Assembly (NCBI GenBank): GCA_900546485.1
Contig: URDK01000001.1
Coordinates: 58,667 to 122,666 of the forward strand
From: an uncultured Eubacteriales bacterium
GTDB taxonomy: Bacteria; Bacillota; Clostridia; Oscillospirales; Oscillospiraceae
Direction of reading: 5' to 3'
Length of the DNA stretch: 64,000 bases
The number at the start of each line of letters is the position of its first letter. The first letter of the stretch is position 1. A model generated the notes under the pieces. It had not been told where the DNA came from. It worked only from the letters and a program-made list of their open reading frames with translations, and made no database searches. This document shows, one piece after another, positions 52,182 through 61,102 of the stretch. A program made the position numbers and the translations under genes.

Positions 52182-53783
52182 ATGGAGAAAAAGCAGCTGA
52201 CCGATGGAAGCATGGCTCTGCAGGAAAAACAGTACAGAGTTATTACGATAGAGGCCACAGAGAAGCCGCAAGACATTAAACTGCGGGTAGCTGCCTACGC
52301 CCGTGTCAGCTCTGCTTCCGATGACCAGCTCAACTCCTTCGCCGCTCAGAACCGGCACTACGCAGACCTGATCTCTGGAAAAGAAAACTGGAGCATGGTG
52401 GACATTTATGCTGATGAGGGCATCACAGGCACTTCCGCTGAAAAGCGTGAAGACTTCCAGAGACTTCTGGCAGACTGCCGCCGGGGACTGATTGACCAGA
52501 TATTGGTAAAATCCATCTCCCGATTTGCCCGAAACACCACAGAATGTCTGGAAACGATCCGAGAGCTGAAATCACTGGGCGTCAGCATCTACTTCGAAAA
52601 GGAAAATATAGACACAGCCACCATGTCCGGCGAGATGATGACAGCCCTGTTCGCTGCCTTCGCTCAGGCGGAAAGCGAGTCGATTTCCGGCAATATGCGG
52701 TGGAGCTACCAGAAACGAATGCAAAGCGGTAAGTTCATCACCTGCAAGGCTCCGTTTGGATACCGCCTGTGCAATGGAAAGCTTGAAATTGTAGAATCCG
52801 AAGCACAAATCGTGCGGTTGATCTTCGACAGGTTCCTGGCTGGGTACAGTACCACAGAAATCGCATCGGAAATCACAAGCTTGGGAATTCCCACAAGAGA
52901 TAAAATCCCATACTGGCAGCACACGACGGTCTGCTATGTCTTGAAAAACGAAAAATATGTCGGTGACTCCCTTCTGCAGAAACGATATTCGACTGACACC
53001 CTCCCAGTCAAAAAGAAGATTAACCATGGAAATAAGGATCAGTACTACATTACAGACAGTCACCCACCCATTGTGGACAGACTTGTATTTGAAAGAGCAC
53101 AGGCACTATATAAAGCAAAAAGCTCTAAAATTACCCATGCACCTCGGGAGCAATATCCCTTCACCATGACGATCCTGTGTGGAAACTGTGGGACACACTT
53201 CAAAAGGAGAAAGTTAAAGGACATAACATACTGGGTGTGCCGCAAACACGACAGACAAAAAGATGCCTGCGCCATGGAACAGATACCAGAGTCCCAAATC
53301 GAGGAAGCCTTCCTGCGTCTGTACTATAACCTCAAGCACTATGGAGAGCCGATCCTCTCCCAGATGATCACCAGTCTCCTGACGATCCGCAACCGCAGAA
53401 TGCTCTGGAGTCTGGATGTCATTGAGTTGAACAAACAAATATCTGAACTTTCCAGTCAGAATCAAATGTTGACCACGCTGAAACAGCAGGGTCTCATTGA
53501 TCCTGACATTTTTATATCCCAGAGCAATGAGCTGACCGAACAGCTCCGCACTGCAAAGCTGAAAAAGGAACGCCTGTTAGCCTCCGATGGCGACAACACC
53601 ATCGCTCAAACGCAGGAGCTGATGGATATCTTAGAAGCAGGGCCGGATTTCCTTGATGCCTTCGATGCAGAGCTGTTCGGTGAACTGGTTGACAAGATTA
53701 TCGTGGACAGTAAAGAACAGCTTCGATTCCGCCTGAAAAACGGATTGGAGCTTACAGAAACTATTGAAAGGACGGTGCGCTGA
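52182..53783 (+). CDS. Large serine recombinase 1
   Basis: The 533-residue protein has a resolvase domain (about 35-180) with the catalytic serine in AAYARVSS and the conserved KSISRFARNTTECLE. The Recombinase domain (about 195-300, APFGYRL..ILCGNCG boundary) and a zinc ribbon near 335-365 (CGNCGTHF..CRKHDRQKDAC) follow, then a coiled-coil C-terminus. These enzymes carry out site-specific integration and excision. Its stop overlaps the start of the next gene, the first of two such overlaps. Confidence 0.9.
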   Translation: MEKKQLTDGSMALQEKQYRVITIEATEKPQDIKLRVAAYARVSSASDDQLNSFAAQNRHYADLISGKENWSMVDIYADEGITGTSAEKREDFQRLLADCRRGLIDQILVKSISRFARNTTECLETIRELKSLGVSIYFEKENIDTATMSGEMMTALFAAFAQAESESISGNMRWSYQKRMQSGKFITCKAPFGYRLCNGKLEIVESEAQIVRLIFDRFLAGYSTTEIASEITSLGIPTRDKIPYWQHTTVCYVLKNEKYVGDSLLQKRYSTDTLPVKKKINHGNKDQYYITDSHPPIVDRLVFERAQALYKAKSSKITHAPREQYPFTMTILCGNCGTHFKRRKLKDITYWVCRKHDRQKDACAMEQIPESQIEEAFLRLYYNLKHYGEPILSQMITSLLTIRNRRMLWSLDVIELNKQISELSSQNQMLTTLKQQGLIDPDIFISQSNELTEQLRTAKLKKERLLASDGDNTIAQTQELMDILEAGPDFLDAFDAELFGELVDKIIVDSKEQLRFRLKNGLELTETIERTVR

Positions 53784-54529
53784 TGGGAAAACGGAAACTG
53801 CCCTTCGGCTATCACATGGAACTGGGTGAGATCGTACCTCATCCACCGGAGGCAGCGCTGGTAAAGCATATCTTCCAGGCGTATATCGCCGGAGAATCCT
53901 ACAACAGTCTGGTTGAGTGGCTTCGGGAGCAGAAGATTCCATACGATGTTGGAAGGGTCTGGAACAAAAATATGGTAGCACGGATTCTGGAGGATCGCCG
54001 ATATATCGGTGACAAGGGCTATCCTGCCATCCTGCTGGAAGAAATCGTTGCAAATGCGATGAAAAAGCGCAGTGTCAAGCAAGTGACTTCCCATATTACA
54101 GAGGCACAGAAGATCCTTCGCCGTCTCAGTGGATGGACAAAAACGGGGCAAATAGAACAGCAGGTGTTAGGTCTACTCAATACGCTAATCAACAATCCGG
54201 AACGGATTCAAGTGGTGTCGCTCCATCCTAAAAGCGAGAATGTGGAACTGCAAAGACAATTGGATGCAGTGCTATCCTGCCAGCCAATCGACGAAGATGC
54301 AGCTCAAGGGCTCATTCGCTCCATCGCCTCTGTACAATATAGTGCTATCGATGCAAATGAATATGAGAGTATCCGGCTCCGGCGAATATTTGCCCAGCAT
54401 CCGGTCATGCGTGAACTGGACGCAAAACTGCTGAAAACCACGGTATCCGCAATCCGTGTATACAGTGATAAATCCATAGCCATACGACTGAAAAATAATC
54501 AAATCATAGGAAGGAGTGAACCACAATGA
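53783..54529 (+). CDS. Recombinase-family protein lacking the catalytic domain
   Basis: The 248-residue protein starts with LPFGYHMELGEIVPHPPEAALVKHIFQAYIAGES, the beginning of a Recombinase (DNA-binding) domain, and has no resolvase domain and no active serine. Its remainder is helical. It is translated by overlap with both neighbours. It probably helps the flanking recombinases recognise or pair att sites, or sets direction. Confidence 0.75.
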   Translation: MGKRKLPFGYHMELGEIVPHPPEAALVKHIFQAYIAGESYNSLVEWLREQKIPYDVGRVWNKNMVARILEDRRYIGDKGYPAILLEEIVANAMKKRSVKQVTSHITEAQKILRRLSGWTKTGQIEQQVLGLLNTLINNPERIQVVSLHPKSENVELQRQLDAVLSCQPIDEDAAQGLIRSIASVQYSAIDANEYESIRLRRIFAQHPVMRELDAKLLKTTVSAIRVYSDKSIAIRLKNNQIIGRSEPQ

Positions 54530-56151
54530 GAGACAATCCACCCAGAGTCATTACGATCCCTGCAAAGGTGGAAAGCACAGCACAACAGGCTGTCCAGCGG
54601 CAGCTGCGGGTCGCTGCTTACTGCCGGGTATCTACGGATGACGAGGAACAGCTCACCAGCTACGAAGCCCAGCAGACCTACTATACCGACAAAATCATGG
54701 GCAATAAGGACTGGACGATGGCAGGCATTTTTGCAGATGAGGGCATCACAGGCACTTCTGCCCGAAAGCGTCCTGAATTTCTGAAGATGATCCGCCAGTG
54801 CAAGCGGAAGAAAATCGATATCATCCTGACCAAGTCCATCTCCCGCTTTGCCAGAACTACGGTAGACTGCCTGAACTATATCCGCGCCCTCCGGGAATTG
54901 GGTATCGCAGTCATCTTCGAAAAGGAAAACATCAACACCATGGAGTCGGACAGCGAGATCCTCATCACCATGCTGGGCGCCTTCGCCCAGGCGGAAAGTG
55001 AGAGCATCAGCGCCAATGTCCGCTGGGGCAAGCGGCAGGCCATGCGGGAAGGTAAAGCCATCATTCAGTACAAACGCCTGTATGCATACGAGAAGGGTGA
55101 GGATGGCATGCCCCAGATTATTCCGGGACAGGCAGATGTCGTCCGGTCGATTTATAGTCGGTACCTGACTGGCGCCAGCCTGCGGATGCTCAAAGACTGG
55201 CTGGAATCGGAGCAGATCCCCAATGTGGCAGGAGGTATAGAGTGGACGATATCTTCGATTCGCAGCATCCTGACCAATGAAAAATACTGCGGTGATGTCC
55301 TGCTCCAAAAGACCTACATCAGTGACTGCATCAGCCGGAAGGTAATCCGCAATACAGGTCAGCTCCCCATGTATCTGGTGGAAAATCATCATGATGGGAT
55401 CGTAGACCGAAAGACATTCGATGCGGTACAGGCAGAAATGGCAAGGCGCAACGCAGGAAAAAGTCCTTCAAAAAAGAATGCTCCCACGGGAATGACCTCC
55501 TATGCCAGCAAATATGCGCTCTCAGAGCGACTTGTATGTGGAGAATGTGGAACACTGTACCGCCGATGCACATGGTCCAAACGGGGCAAGAAACGGGTGG
55601 TATGGCGCTGTGTCAGCCGACTGGATTATGGAACAAAATATTGCCACAACTCCCCATCAGTAGATGAAGATCAGCTTCAGCGGTCGATTCTCGCAGCCAT
55701 CAACTCTGCAATGAGCCAGAAAAGCACACTCATCCGGAAAATCACCGGAGCTATGGAACAGGTGCTGGCGCCAATTCCAGGCGAGAGCATGAGTCTGTCG
55801 GATATTGAGAGCCGGCTGGATGAACTGAATGACCTGACAAGGACTCTGGTGGCAAAAGCCGCTCATACAGAAAATCCATCCATCTATACAGCCCAGCTCA
55901 AGGAAATTATGGACGAGGCCGCTGTTCTGAAGGAAAAGCGGCAAGCCATAGAAGGACAGCGAAAAAGTAATACGCAGGCAATTCGACGGATCGAAGAAGC
56001 TGCTGCGGTCATGGAGGGTACATCTGCAGAGATCCAGGAATGGGATGAAACCCTCATCCGACAGCTGGTTGATACGGTGAAGGTCGTCTCTGCGGAACAT
56101 ATCACGGTGATCCTGCGCGGGGGCATTCAAGTGGAGCAGGATATGATATAA
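54526..56151 (+). CDS. Large serine recombinase 2
   Basis: The 541-residue protein has the resolvase serine in AAYCRVSTDDEEQL, the KSISRFARTTVDCLN motif, a Recombinase domain (about 185-300), a zinc ribbon (CGECGTLYRRC..CHNSPS, near 340-380) and a coiled coil. It is distinct from recombinase 1 but of the same class. The start overlaps the previous stop as ATGA. The pair may act together, as CcrA/CcrB-type enzymes do. Confidence 0.9.
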   Translation: MRDNPPRVITIPAKVESTAQQAVQRQLRVAAYCRVSTDDEEQLTSYEAQQTYYTDKIMGNKDWTMAGIFADEGITGTSARKRPEFLKMIRQCKRKKIDIILTKSISRFARTTVDCLNYIRALRELGIAVIFEKENINTMESDSEILITMLGAFAQAESESISANVRWGKRQAMREGKAIIQYKRLYAYEKGEDGMPQIIPGQADVVRSIYSRYLTGASLRMLKDWLESEQIPNVAGGIEWTISSIRSILTNEKYCGDVLLQKTYISDCISRKVIRNTGQLPMYLVENHHDGIVDRKTFDAVQAEMARRNAGKSPSKKNAPTGMTSYASKYALSERLVCGECGTLYRRCTWSKRGKKRVVWRCVSRLDYGTKYCHNSPSVDEDQLQRSILAAINSAMSQKSTLIRKITGAMEQVLAPIPGESMSLSDIESRLDELNDLTRTLVAKAAHTENPSIYTAQLKEIMDEAAVLKEKRQAIEGQRKSNTQAIRRIEEAAAVMEGTSAEIQEWDETLIRQLVDTVKVVSAEHITVILRGGIQVEQDMI

Positions 56152-56174
56152 TAAGTAAAAGAAGGTGAACCGAT

Positions 56175-56921
56175 ATGATTTATGTCACCGGCGATACCCA
56201 TGGCAATTTCGAGCGATTTCAGCCCGAACACTTCCCGGAGCAAGCTGAAATGACCAAAGAGGATTACATGATCATCTGCGGTGACTTTGGTGGCTTGTGG
56301 GACGGGCGAAAAAAAGATAATCGGAACCTGGACTGGCTGGAGTCCTTACCCTTCACCGTGCTGTTTGTCAGCGGCAATCACGAGAACTTTGATCTGCTGG
56401 GGAAATACCCTGCCGAGGAATGGAACGGCGGGAAAGTCCAGCGCATTCGCCCTCATGTGATTCACTTGATGCGGGGACAGGTATTTGAACTGCAGGGATA
56501 CACATTCTTTACTATGGGTGGAGCAAAGAGCCACGATATGGAATACGGTGTACTGAACCCCTACGCTCCAGATTTTGAAGAACAATACTGGACACTCCGC
56601 AGGATGGGGGTCAGCTTCCGTGTAAACCATCGTTCCTGGTGGAAACAGGAGCTTCCGAGTGCTGCGGAATATGAAGAAGCCCGGCGCAATTTGGAGCGCG
56701 TTCGGCATCAAGTGGACTATATTATCACCCACTGCGCTCCCAGCAGTATTGTAGACCAACTGGGCGCAGGAGGCTATACCCATGATCCACTGACGGATTA
56801 TCTGGAAGAAGTCAAAGCAAGAACCCGGTTTCATTACTGGCTGTTCGGACACTATCATGACAACAAAATCCTGGATGACCGATTTGTTCTCCTCTGGGAA
56901 CAGATGACCCGGGTGGTGTAA
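56175..56921 (+). CDS. Metallophosphoesterase
   Basis: The 248-residue protein has the calcineurin-type motifs in order: GDTHGN (residues 6-11), GDFGG (near 37), GNHE (near 65), then THCAPS and GHYHDNK near the end. These bind two metal ions and cleave phosphoesters. The gene lies 23 bp after recombinase 2 and ends at a strong terminator, so it is part of the recombinase transcript. Its substrate is not visible from the sequence. Confidence 0.85.
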   Translation: MIYVTGDTHGNFERFQPEHFPEQAEMTKEDYMIICGDFGGLWDGRKKDNRNLDWLESLPFTVLFVSGNHENFDLLGKYPAEEWNGGKVQRIRPHVIHLMRGQVFELQGYTFFTMGGAKSHDMEYGVLNPYAPDFEEQYWTLRRMGVSFRVNHRSWWKQELPSAAEYEEARRNLERVRHQVDYIITHCAPSSIVDQLGAGGYTHDPLTDYLEEVKARTRFHYWLFGHYHDNKILDDRFVLLWEQMTRVV

Positions 56922-56975
56922 ACAGGCCAAAGAGAAGTGCAGGAATATCCTGCGTTTCTCTTTGGCCTGTTTTCG
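56921..56975 (+). terminator. Strong terminator of the recombinase operon
   Basis: A 16-bp perfect stem (arms 56921-56936 and 56956-56971) contains an inner stem GCAGGA/TCCTGC and ends in TTTT. Confidence 0.9.
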
Positions 56976-57005
56976 GTTAAGCATAATTTATTGAAAGGAG
57001 AAACT

Positions 57006-57923
57006 ATGAACACTCGCAAAAACATCGACTATTCTGCCATGTTTGCAGCTTTGAATGCAGCAGTAACTGCTGACTTTTCTCAAGTGCAACTATACTGCGA
57101 ATTAGGCCAAATTGTATGTGGTCGTTCTGAAAAGGGTGCTGCGGTTGCTGCCGCAGAATACCTGTCTGAACAGTATCCGGGTGTCTCCGGTTTCTCCCCG
57201 CGCAATCTGCGGAGGATGCGTGATTTTTACCGGATGTATGGTGAAAACGAAGAACTTTTGAAAGTTGCCGCAGAGATCTCCTGGACACAAAATGTTGTGC
57301 TTCTGGAGGCGGATCTGAACATGGAGGAGCGACACTGGTATCTGCTGGCCACAAAACAGTTTGGATGGTCAAAATCCGCACTTCAGAACGCTATCCAGGA
57401 ATGTGCTCACCAGGAACTCACGCTCGACGAATTTGAGGTTCCATGTTATACTGATCATGAAGAAAATCAATTGGAGAGTTCCGAAAATGATCAAGATACT
57501 TTTTCTCTGTCATGGCAATATTTGCAGAAGCCCGATGGCCGAGTTTGTGATGAAAGATATGGTGAAGAAAGCTGGTCTGGCGCAGGAGTTCCAAATCGAA
57601 TCAGCAGCTACCAGCACCGAGGAAATCGGAAATCCTGTTTACCCGCCTGCCCGCCGGAAATTGGCCGAGCATGGAATCGACTGTTCCGGCAAAACAGCAC
57701 GGCAGCTCCAGAACAGCGACTACGACAAGTACGACCTGCTGATCGGCATGGATCGCGCCAATATCCGGAGTATGTACCAGATCTGTGGTGGCGACTTCGC
57801 AGACAAAATACACCTTCTGATGGATTTTACAAGTCGTCCCGGAGAAGTAGCCGACCCGTGGTACACCGGCGACTTCGATGCGACCTGGCGGGATGTTATG
57901 GAAGGCTGTCAGGGGTTGCTTGA
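57006..57923 (+). CDS. DUF1016 N-terminal (YhcG-like) protein running into the phosphatase gene
   Basis: ATG 57006 follows GAAAGGAG. Residues 1-150 contain the DUF1016/YhcG N-terminal pattern (YCELGQIVCGR, GFSPRNLRRMRDFYRMYGEN, WSKSALQNAIQE). Full-length relatives continue into a PDDEXK nuclease domain, which is absent here. From about residue 161 the frame overlaps the phosphatase gene out of phase, and the encoded tail looks like antisense-quality sequence with many Arg and Pro. The native 3' end was probably lost. Confidence 0.6.
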   Translation: MNTRKNIDYSAMFAALNAAVTADFSQVQLYCELGQIVCGRSEKGAAVAAAEYLSEQYPGVSGFSPRNLRRMRDFYRMYGENEELLKVAAEISWTQNVVLLEADLNMEERHWYLLATKQFGWSKSALQNAIQECAHQELTLDEFEVPCYTDHEENQLESSENDQDTFSLSWQYLQKPDGRVCDERYGEESWSGAGVPNRISSYQHRGNRKSCLPACPPEIGRAWNRLFRQNSTAAPEQRLRQVRPADRHGSRQYPEYVPDLWWRLRRQNTPSDGFYKSSRRSSRPVVHRRLRCDLAGCYGRLSGVA

Positions 57924-57954
57924 TGATTTGCTGAAGAAAAGAGGTGAGATATGA
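57487..57954 (+). CDS. Low-molecular-weight protein tyrosine phosphatase
   Basis: The 155-residue protein begins IKILFLCHGNICRSPMAEFV, which contains the CX5R active-site loop (Cys, then Arg and Ser), and later VADPWYTGDFD with the general-acid Asp. Length and motifs match the LMW-PTP family. The GGAG just before ATG 57487 supports internal initiation inside the DUF1016 frame, which it overlaps for 437 bp. The stop abuts the next start. Confidence 0.85.
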   Translation: MIKILFLCHGNICRSPMAEFVMKDMVKKAGLAQEFQIESAATSTEEIGNPVYPPARRKLAEHGIDCSGKTARQLQNSDYDKYDLLIGMDRANIRSMYQICGGDFADKIHLLMDFTSRPGEVADPWYTGDFDATWRDVMEGCQGLLDDLLKKRGEI

Positions 57955-58851
57955 ATGGTGCAAGAGGATAAGATCCAGCTTTTTGACGATAAACGCATCC
58001 GCACCGCCTGGGACGAGGATAAAGAGGAATGGTACTTTTCTGTTGTTGATGTCGTTGCAGTTTTGACCGATCAGCCGGATCAGCGTGGCGCAAGCAACTA
58101 CTGGGCAAAGCTGAAACAACGCCTTAAAGAAGAAGGTGCAGATCAGTTGCTGACAAATTGTCAGCAACTGAAATTGAGGTCCCCAAAGGATGGGAAACGG
58201 TATAATACAGATGTGGCAGATACGGAACAGCTTCTGCGTATCATCCAGTCTATCCCATCTCCCAAAGCTGAGCCGTTTAAGCTGTGGCTGGCACAGGTTG
58301 GTCGGGAGCGAATCGAAGAAACGATAGATCCGGAACTGACCATTGAACGGGCATTGGAAACCTATCTGAAGAAAGGCTATACCCGTGAATGGATCAATCA
58401 GCGACTGCAGGCGATCCAGGTCCGCAAAGAGCTGACCGATGAATGGGATGCCCGTGGTGTTCAGAAAGGCATCGAGTATGCCATTCTTACGGATGAGATC
58501 TCCCGCGCATGGTCCGGGATGTCTACCAGACAGTATAAGAATCTCAAGGGGCTGAAAAAGGAAAACCTGCGGGACAATATGACTACGCTGGAATTAGTTC
58601 TGAATATGCTGGCCGAGGCTACGACTACAGAAATTTCCAAGCAGAAAGCACCGGAATCTTTTTCTGATAATATCGAAGTGGCTCGTGCAGGCGGTAAAGT
58701 CGCTGGAGATGCCCGGAAGGCTATTGAGTTGCAAACAGGTGTCCCTGTTATTACGGAAAAGAATGCTGCCCAACTCAATCAGGTGGTAACCGATATGATT
58801 GAAGGAGCTATCTCCGAATCGAAAATGACTCATCAAAACAAGAATAAATAA
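57955..58851 (+). CDS. BRO-N/antirepressor-like protein
   Basis: The 298-residue protein has an N-terminal BRO-type domain (IQLFDDKRIRTAWDEDKEEWYFSVVDVVAVLTD) and a middle part with EPFKLWLAQVGRERIEE, a phrase I recognise from BRO/antirepressor proteins of phages and mobile elements. The C-terminus is helical. It would bind DNA and modulate gene expression. It forms an operon with the phosphatase; AGAGGTGA precedes the start. Confidence 0.75.
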   Translation: MVQEDKIQLFDDKRIRTAWDEDKEEWYFSVVDVVAVLTDQPDQRGASNYWAKLKQRLKEEGADQLLTNCQQLKLRSPKDGKRYNTDVADTEQLLRIIQSIPSPKAEPFKLWLAQVGRERIEETIDPELTIERALETYLKKGYTREWINQRLQAIQVRKELTDEWDARGVQKGIEYAILTDEISRAWSGMSTRQYKNLKGLKKENLRDNMTTLELVLNMLAEATTTEISKQKAPESFSDNIEVARAGGKVAGDARKAIELQTGVPVITEKNAAQLNQVVTDMIEGAISESKMTHQNKNK

Positions 58852-58903
58852 TTTGAGTTTTGCGGAGATAACATGACATCTACAGCGTTTTGATGTTACA
58901 GAT

Positions 58904-58945
58904 AAGGACCGTGATCTTCAATGGTCGCGGCCCTTATTTTTATAA
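58904..58945 (+). terminator. Terminator at the probable right end of the mobile region
   Basis: AAGGACCGTGATC can pair with GGTCGCGGCCCTT with two G-U pairs and one mismatch, followed by ATTTTTAT. Base and codon use change after this point (many ATA isoleucine codons). Confidence 0.55.
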
Positions 58946-58963
58946 GTATATGGAGGGCTTCAC

Positions 58964-59839
58964 ATGGAAGCGGACGATATAATAAAGCATTTCGACCTGC
59001 CGAGCACGGTACAGCCGGTTGTCACGCAGCTTGTGCACGAGGAGGACGGAGAGCCCTACCAGGTCTGGAAGCTCGATTGCGGCGGCGACATGTACCTTCT
59101 GAAGGAGGCCAAGGAATACGAGGCCGAGCTCTACCGCAGCATACTTCCCAGGGTCGGCGGAAGCGTGCCCGCCCTGTATCAGACGGCAGACATTGACGGC
59201 AAGACATACCTGCTCATGGAGTTTGTGGAGGGCTCTGACCTGCGCGAGTGCAGCCGCTGGAAGCTGAGCCTGGTTCTGGATGCCCTGATATGCATGCAGA
59301 GGGCCACCTGGGGCGACAGGACCTTGTCCGGCTGCGCGTACACGTTTGAAAAGAGCCTGAAAGACCGCGAACACCGCGGGAAATACCTCAACGACCCTGA
59401 GCTTGAGGCGGCTTACGCGAGGTTTCTGGACGTGTACAGTTCCACGCCCAGGGCCCTGTGCCACGACGACCTGCTCCCCTTCAACGTCATCGTCTCCGAG
59501 GATAGGGCCGTGCTGATAGACTGGGAATTTGCGGGCTTGCTCCCCTACCCCGTCTCCTTCGCGCGCCTTATCGCCCACGGTGAAGACAATGAAAACGCCT
59601 TCTTCCGGATGACGCAGGCGGACAAGGCGTATGCAATAGATTACTACCATGACCATCTGCTGAAGGAAATAGGCATAGGCTATGAGGAGTGGCGCCGCAC
59701 TCTTGAGTTCTTTCTCTTTTATGAGTATTGCGAGTGGGTCTTCATCGGCAACAAGTACGAGGGCACCAACGAAGAATACTACAGGAAATATCTCTGCCTT
59801 GCAAAACGGCAGGCAGACAAGATACTGCGTATGTCGTGA
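58964..59839 (+). CDS. Aminoglycoside-phosphotransferase/choline-kinase-like protein
   Basis: The 291-residue protein has the APH-type catalytic loop (CHDDLLPFNVIV, near residues 165-176) and the metal-binding LIDWEFAG (near 185), with an N-lobe LLKEAKEYEAELYRSIL. These fit the phosphotransferase superfamily; whether it acts on aminoglycosides, choline or another substrate is unknown. Codon use is unlike the ICE genes, so this is taken as chromosomal backbone. Confidence 0.8.
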   Translation: MEADDIIKHFDLPSTVQPVVTQLVHEEDGEPYQVWKLDCGGDMYLLKEAKEYEAELYRSILPRVGGSVPALYQTADIDGKTYLLMEFVEGSDLRECSRWKLSLVLDALICMQRATWGDRTLSGCAYTFEKSLKDREHRGKYLNDPELEAAYARFLDVYSSTPRALCHDDLLPFNVIVSEDRAVLIDWEFAGLLPYPVSFARLIAHGEDNENAFFRMTQADKAYAIDYYHDHLLKEIGIGYEEWRRTLEFFLFYEYCEWVFIGNKYEGTNEEYYRKYLCLAKRQADKILRMS

Positions 59840-59841
59840 AG

Positions 59842-59869
59842 AAAGAGCCGGGGTCAGCCCCGGCTCTTT
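59842..59869 (+). terminator. Terminator after the APH-like gene
   Basis: A 12-bp perfect stem (AAAGAGCCGGGG / CCCCGGCTCTTT) has a 4-nt loop and ends in TTT. Confidence 0.85.
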
Positions 59870-59891
59870 CCTGTTTTGCGCCCCAAACGTA

Positions 59892-59919
59892 ACCCACACG
59901 TATTTTGCAGCATAGAATA
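59892..59919 (+). promoter_or_regulatory. Possible sporulation (sigma-K/E-type) promoter of the collagen-like gene
   Basis: CATAGAATA (59911-59919) fits the CATAnnnTA -10 of late mother-cell sigma factors, with AC 17 nt upstream. A TTGCAG/CTGCAA repeat flanks the -10. The downstream gene has the look of an exosporium protein, which fits, but the evidence is thin. Confidence 0.35.
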
Positions 59920-59951
59920 CTGCAAGGCTCAAAACTGGGGGTGCGGGTTTT

Positions 59952-61064
59952 ATGAAGCGTTATAATTGCCGGGAGGAGTGCTGCGTTCCGTGCACCCACA
60001 TATGCGCCGTCACCGGCCCTGCGGGTCCCGCCGGGCCGACCGGGCCAACAGGCCCCGCAGGCATTGGTGCACCAGGGCCAACCGGTCCCACAGGCCCAAC
60101 AGGCCCGACGGGAGTGACTGGTCCCACGGGCCCGGCAGGTACAGGTACACCCGGGCCAACCGGTCCGACGGGCCCCGCAGGCGCGGCGGGAGTGACCGGC
60201 CCCACGGGTCCCGCAGGCGCAGGAGCGCCTGGACCGACCGGCCCGACGGGTCCCACGGGGCCAGCGGGAGCGGCCGGAGCCGCGGGGCTCACAGGCCCTG
60301 CGGGGCCCACAGGCGCGACAGGGCCCACCGGGCCCACGGGACCGACCGGGAGCATCCAGCCGAATCCTTACGACCTGTACGTTCAGGCCTCCGCGGCTCC
60401 GGGCGGGGACGGCAGTCAGGCCGCGCCGTTTCAGACCATCGCCGAGGCGCTGGCGGCAGTGGAACCCGACGGCACCATCAACGTCCTGCGGGGCACATAT
60501 CCCATCACGCAGCAGCTCGCGGTCAACAAACCCGGCGTCACCATAAGGGGCACAGCCGGGGCGGATATACTACTTCAGGCGCCGATAGTCCCCTTCCTGC
60601 TCAACGGCGGCGACGACACGATCGACGGCCTGACGATGACCAGCGACCAGCCCTACCCCGTCGAATTCATACAGGTGGCCGGAGACGGGAATCAGATCCT
60701 GAACTGTCAGATCTATGGCCCCGCTCAGGCGGGAGACTCCTCCACCTGGGTGGTCAACAGAGGCTTTGTAACGCAGTTGAATTCAACGAACCTGCTCGTG
60801 CGTGGCAACATTTTTCACACCCTGCGCCAGCCGGCATATCTGAACCCCGGCTCGACCGGGACGCTCATGGACAACGTCTGCTATAACACCCGCGGGTACG
60901 TGGTCGATCAGGCGACGTTTGTGTTCTCAGGCAACTCCTGGGGTCTCCCGGCAAACGCGGTGGATATCGCGCTCCTGGCGGGCACGGCCTCGGGCGCGCC
61001 GTACGACCCGCTTTCGGCACTGGAAGCCAGCAACAGCAGCGCCACGGTGAGCGACCAGCGCTGA
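59952..61064 (+). CDS. Collagen-like exosporium-type protein with C-terminal beta-helix-like domain
   Basis: The 370-residue protein has a Cys-rich N-terminus ([13 protein letters not shown]), then about 38 Gly-X-Y triplets ([16 protein letters not shown]; residues 20-135), then a 230-residue domain. Repeating short strands in that domain ([48 protein letters not shown]) suggest a right-handed beta-helix. Collagen-like spore-surface proteins of the BclA type have a similar two-part plan, but with a TNF-like end. It lies alone between terminators. Confidence 0.8.
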   Translation: MKRYNCREECCVPCTHICAVTGPAGPAGPTGPTGPAGIGAPGPTGPTGPTGPTGVTGPTGPAGTGTPGPTGPTGPAGAAGVTGPTGPAGAGAPGPTGPTGPTGPAGAAGAAGLTGPAGPTGATGPTGPTGPTGSIQPNPYDLYVQASAAPGGDGSQAAPFQTIAEALAAVEPDGTINVLRGTYPITQQLAVNKPGVTIRGTAGADILLQAPIVPFLLNGGDDTIDGLTMTSDQPYPVEFIQVAGDGNQILNCQIYGPAQAGDSSTWVVNRGFVTQLNSTNLLVRGNIFHTLRQPAYLNPGSTGTLMDNVCYNTRGYVVDQATFVFSGNSWGLPANAVDIALLAGTASGAPYDPLSALEASNSSATVSDQR

Positions 61065-61073
61065 CATGGAAAA

Positions 61074-61100
61074 AGCGCCCCGGCGTTTGGCCGGGGCGCT
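61074..61100 (-). terminator. Terminator between the collagen-like and AI-2E genes
   Basis: An 11-bp perfect stem (AGCGCCCCGGC / GCCGGGGCGCT) has a 5-nt loop; on the minus strand it is followed by a U-run, so it ends the transporter transcript. Confidence 0.8.
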
Positions 61101-61102
61101 GC

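Noticed and set aside
60040..60350. CRISPR-like repeats
   Set aside because: The short repeats are codons of Gly-X-Y triplets; spacing and spacers of a CRISPR array are absent. I saw no CRISPR array anywhere in the window.
59960..60355. GPVGPVGP repeat frame on the minus strand
   Set aside because: It is the antisense shadow of the Gly-X-Y region of the collagen-like gene.
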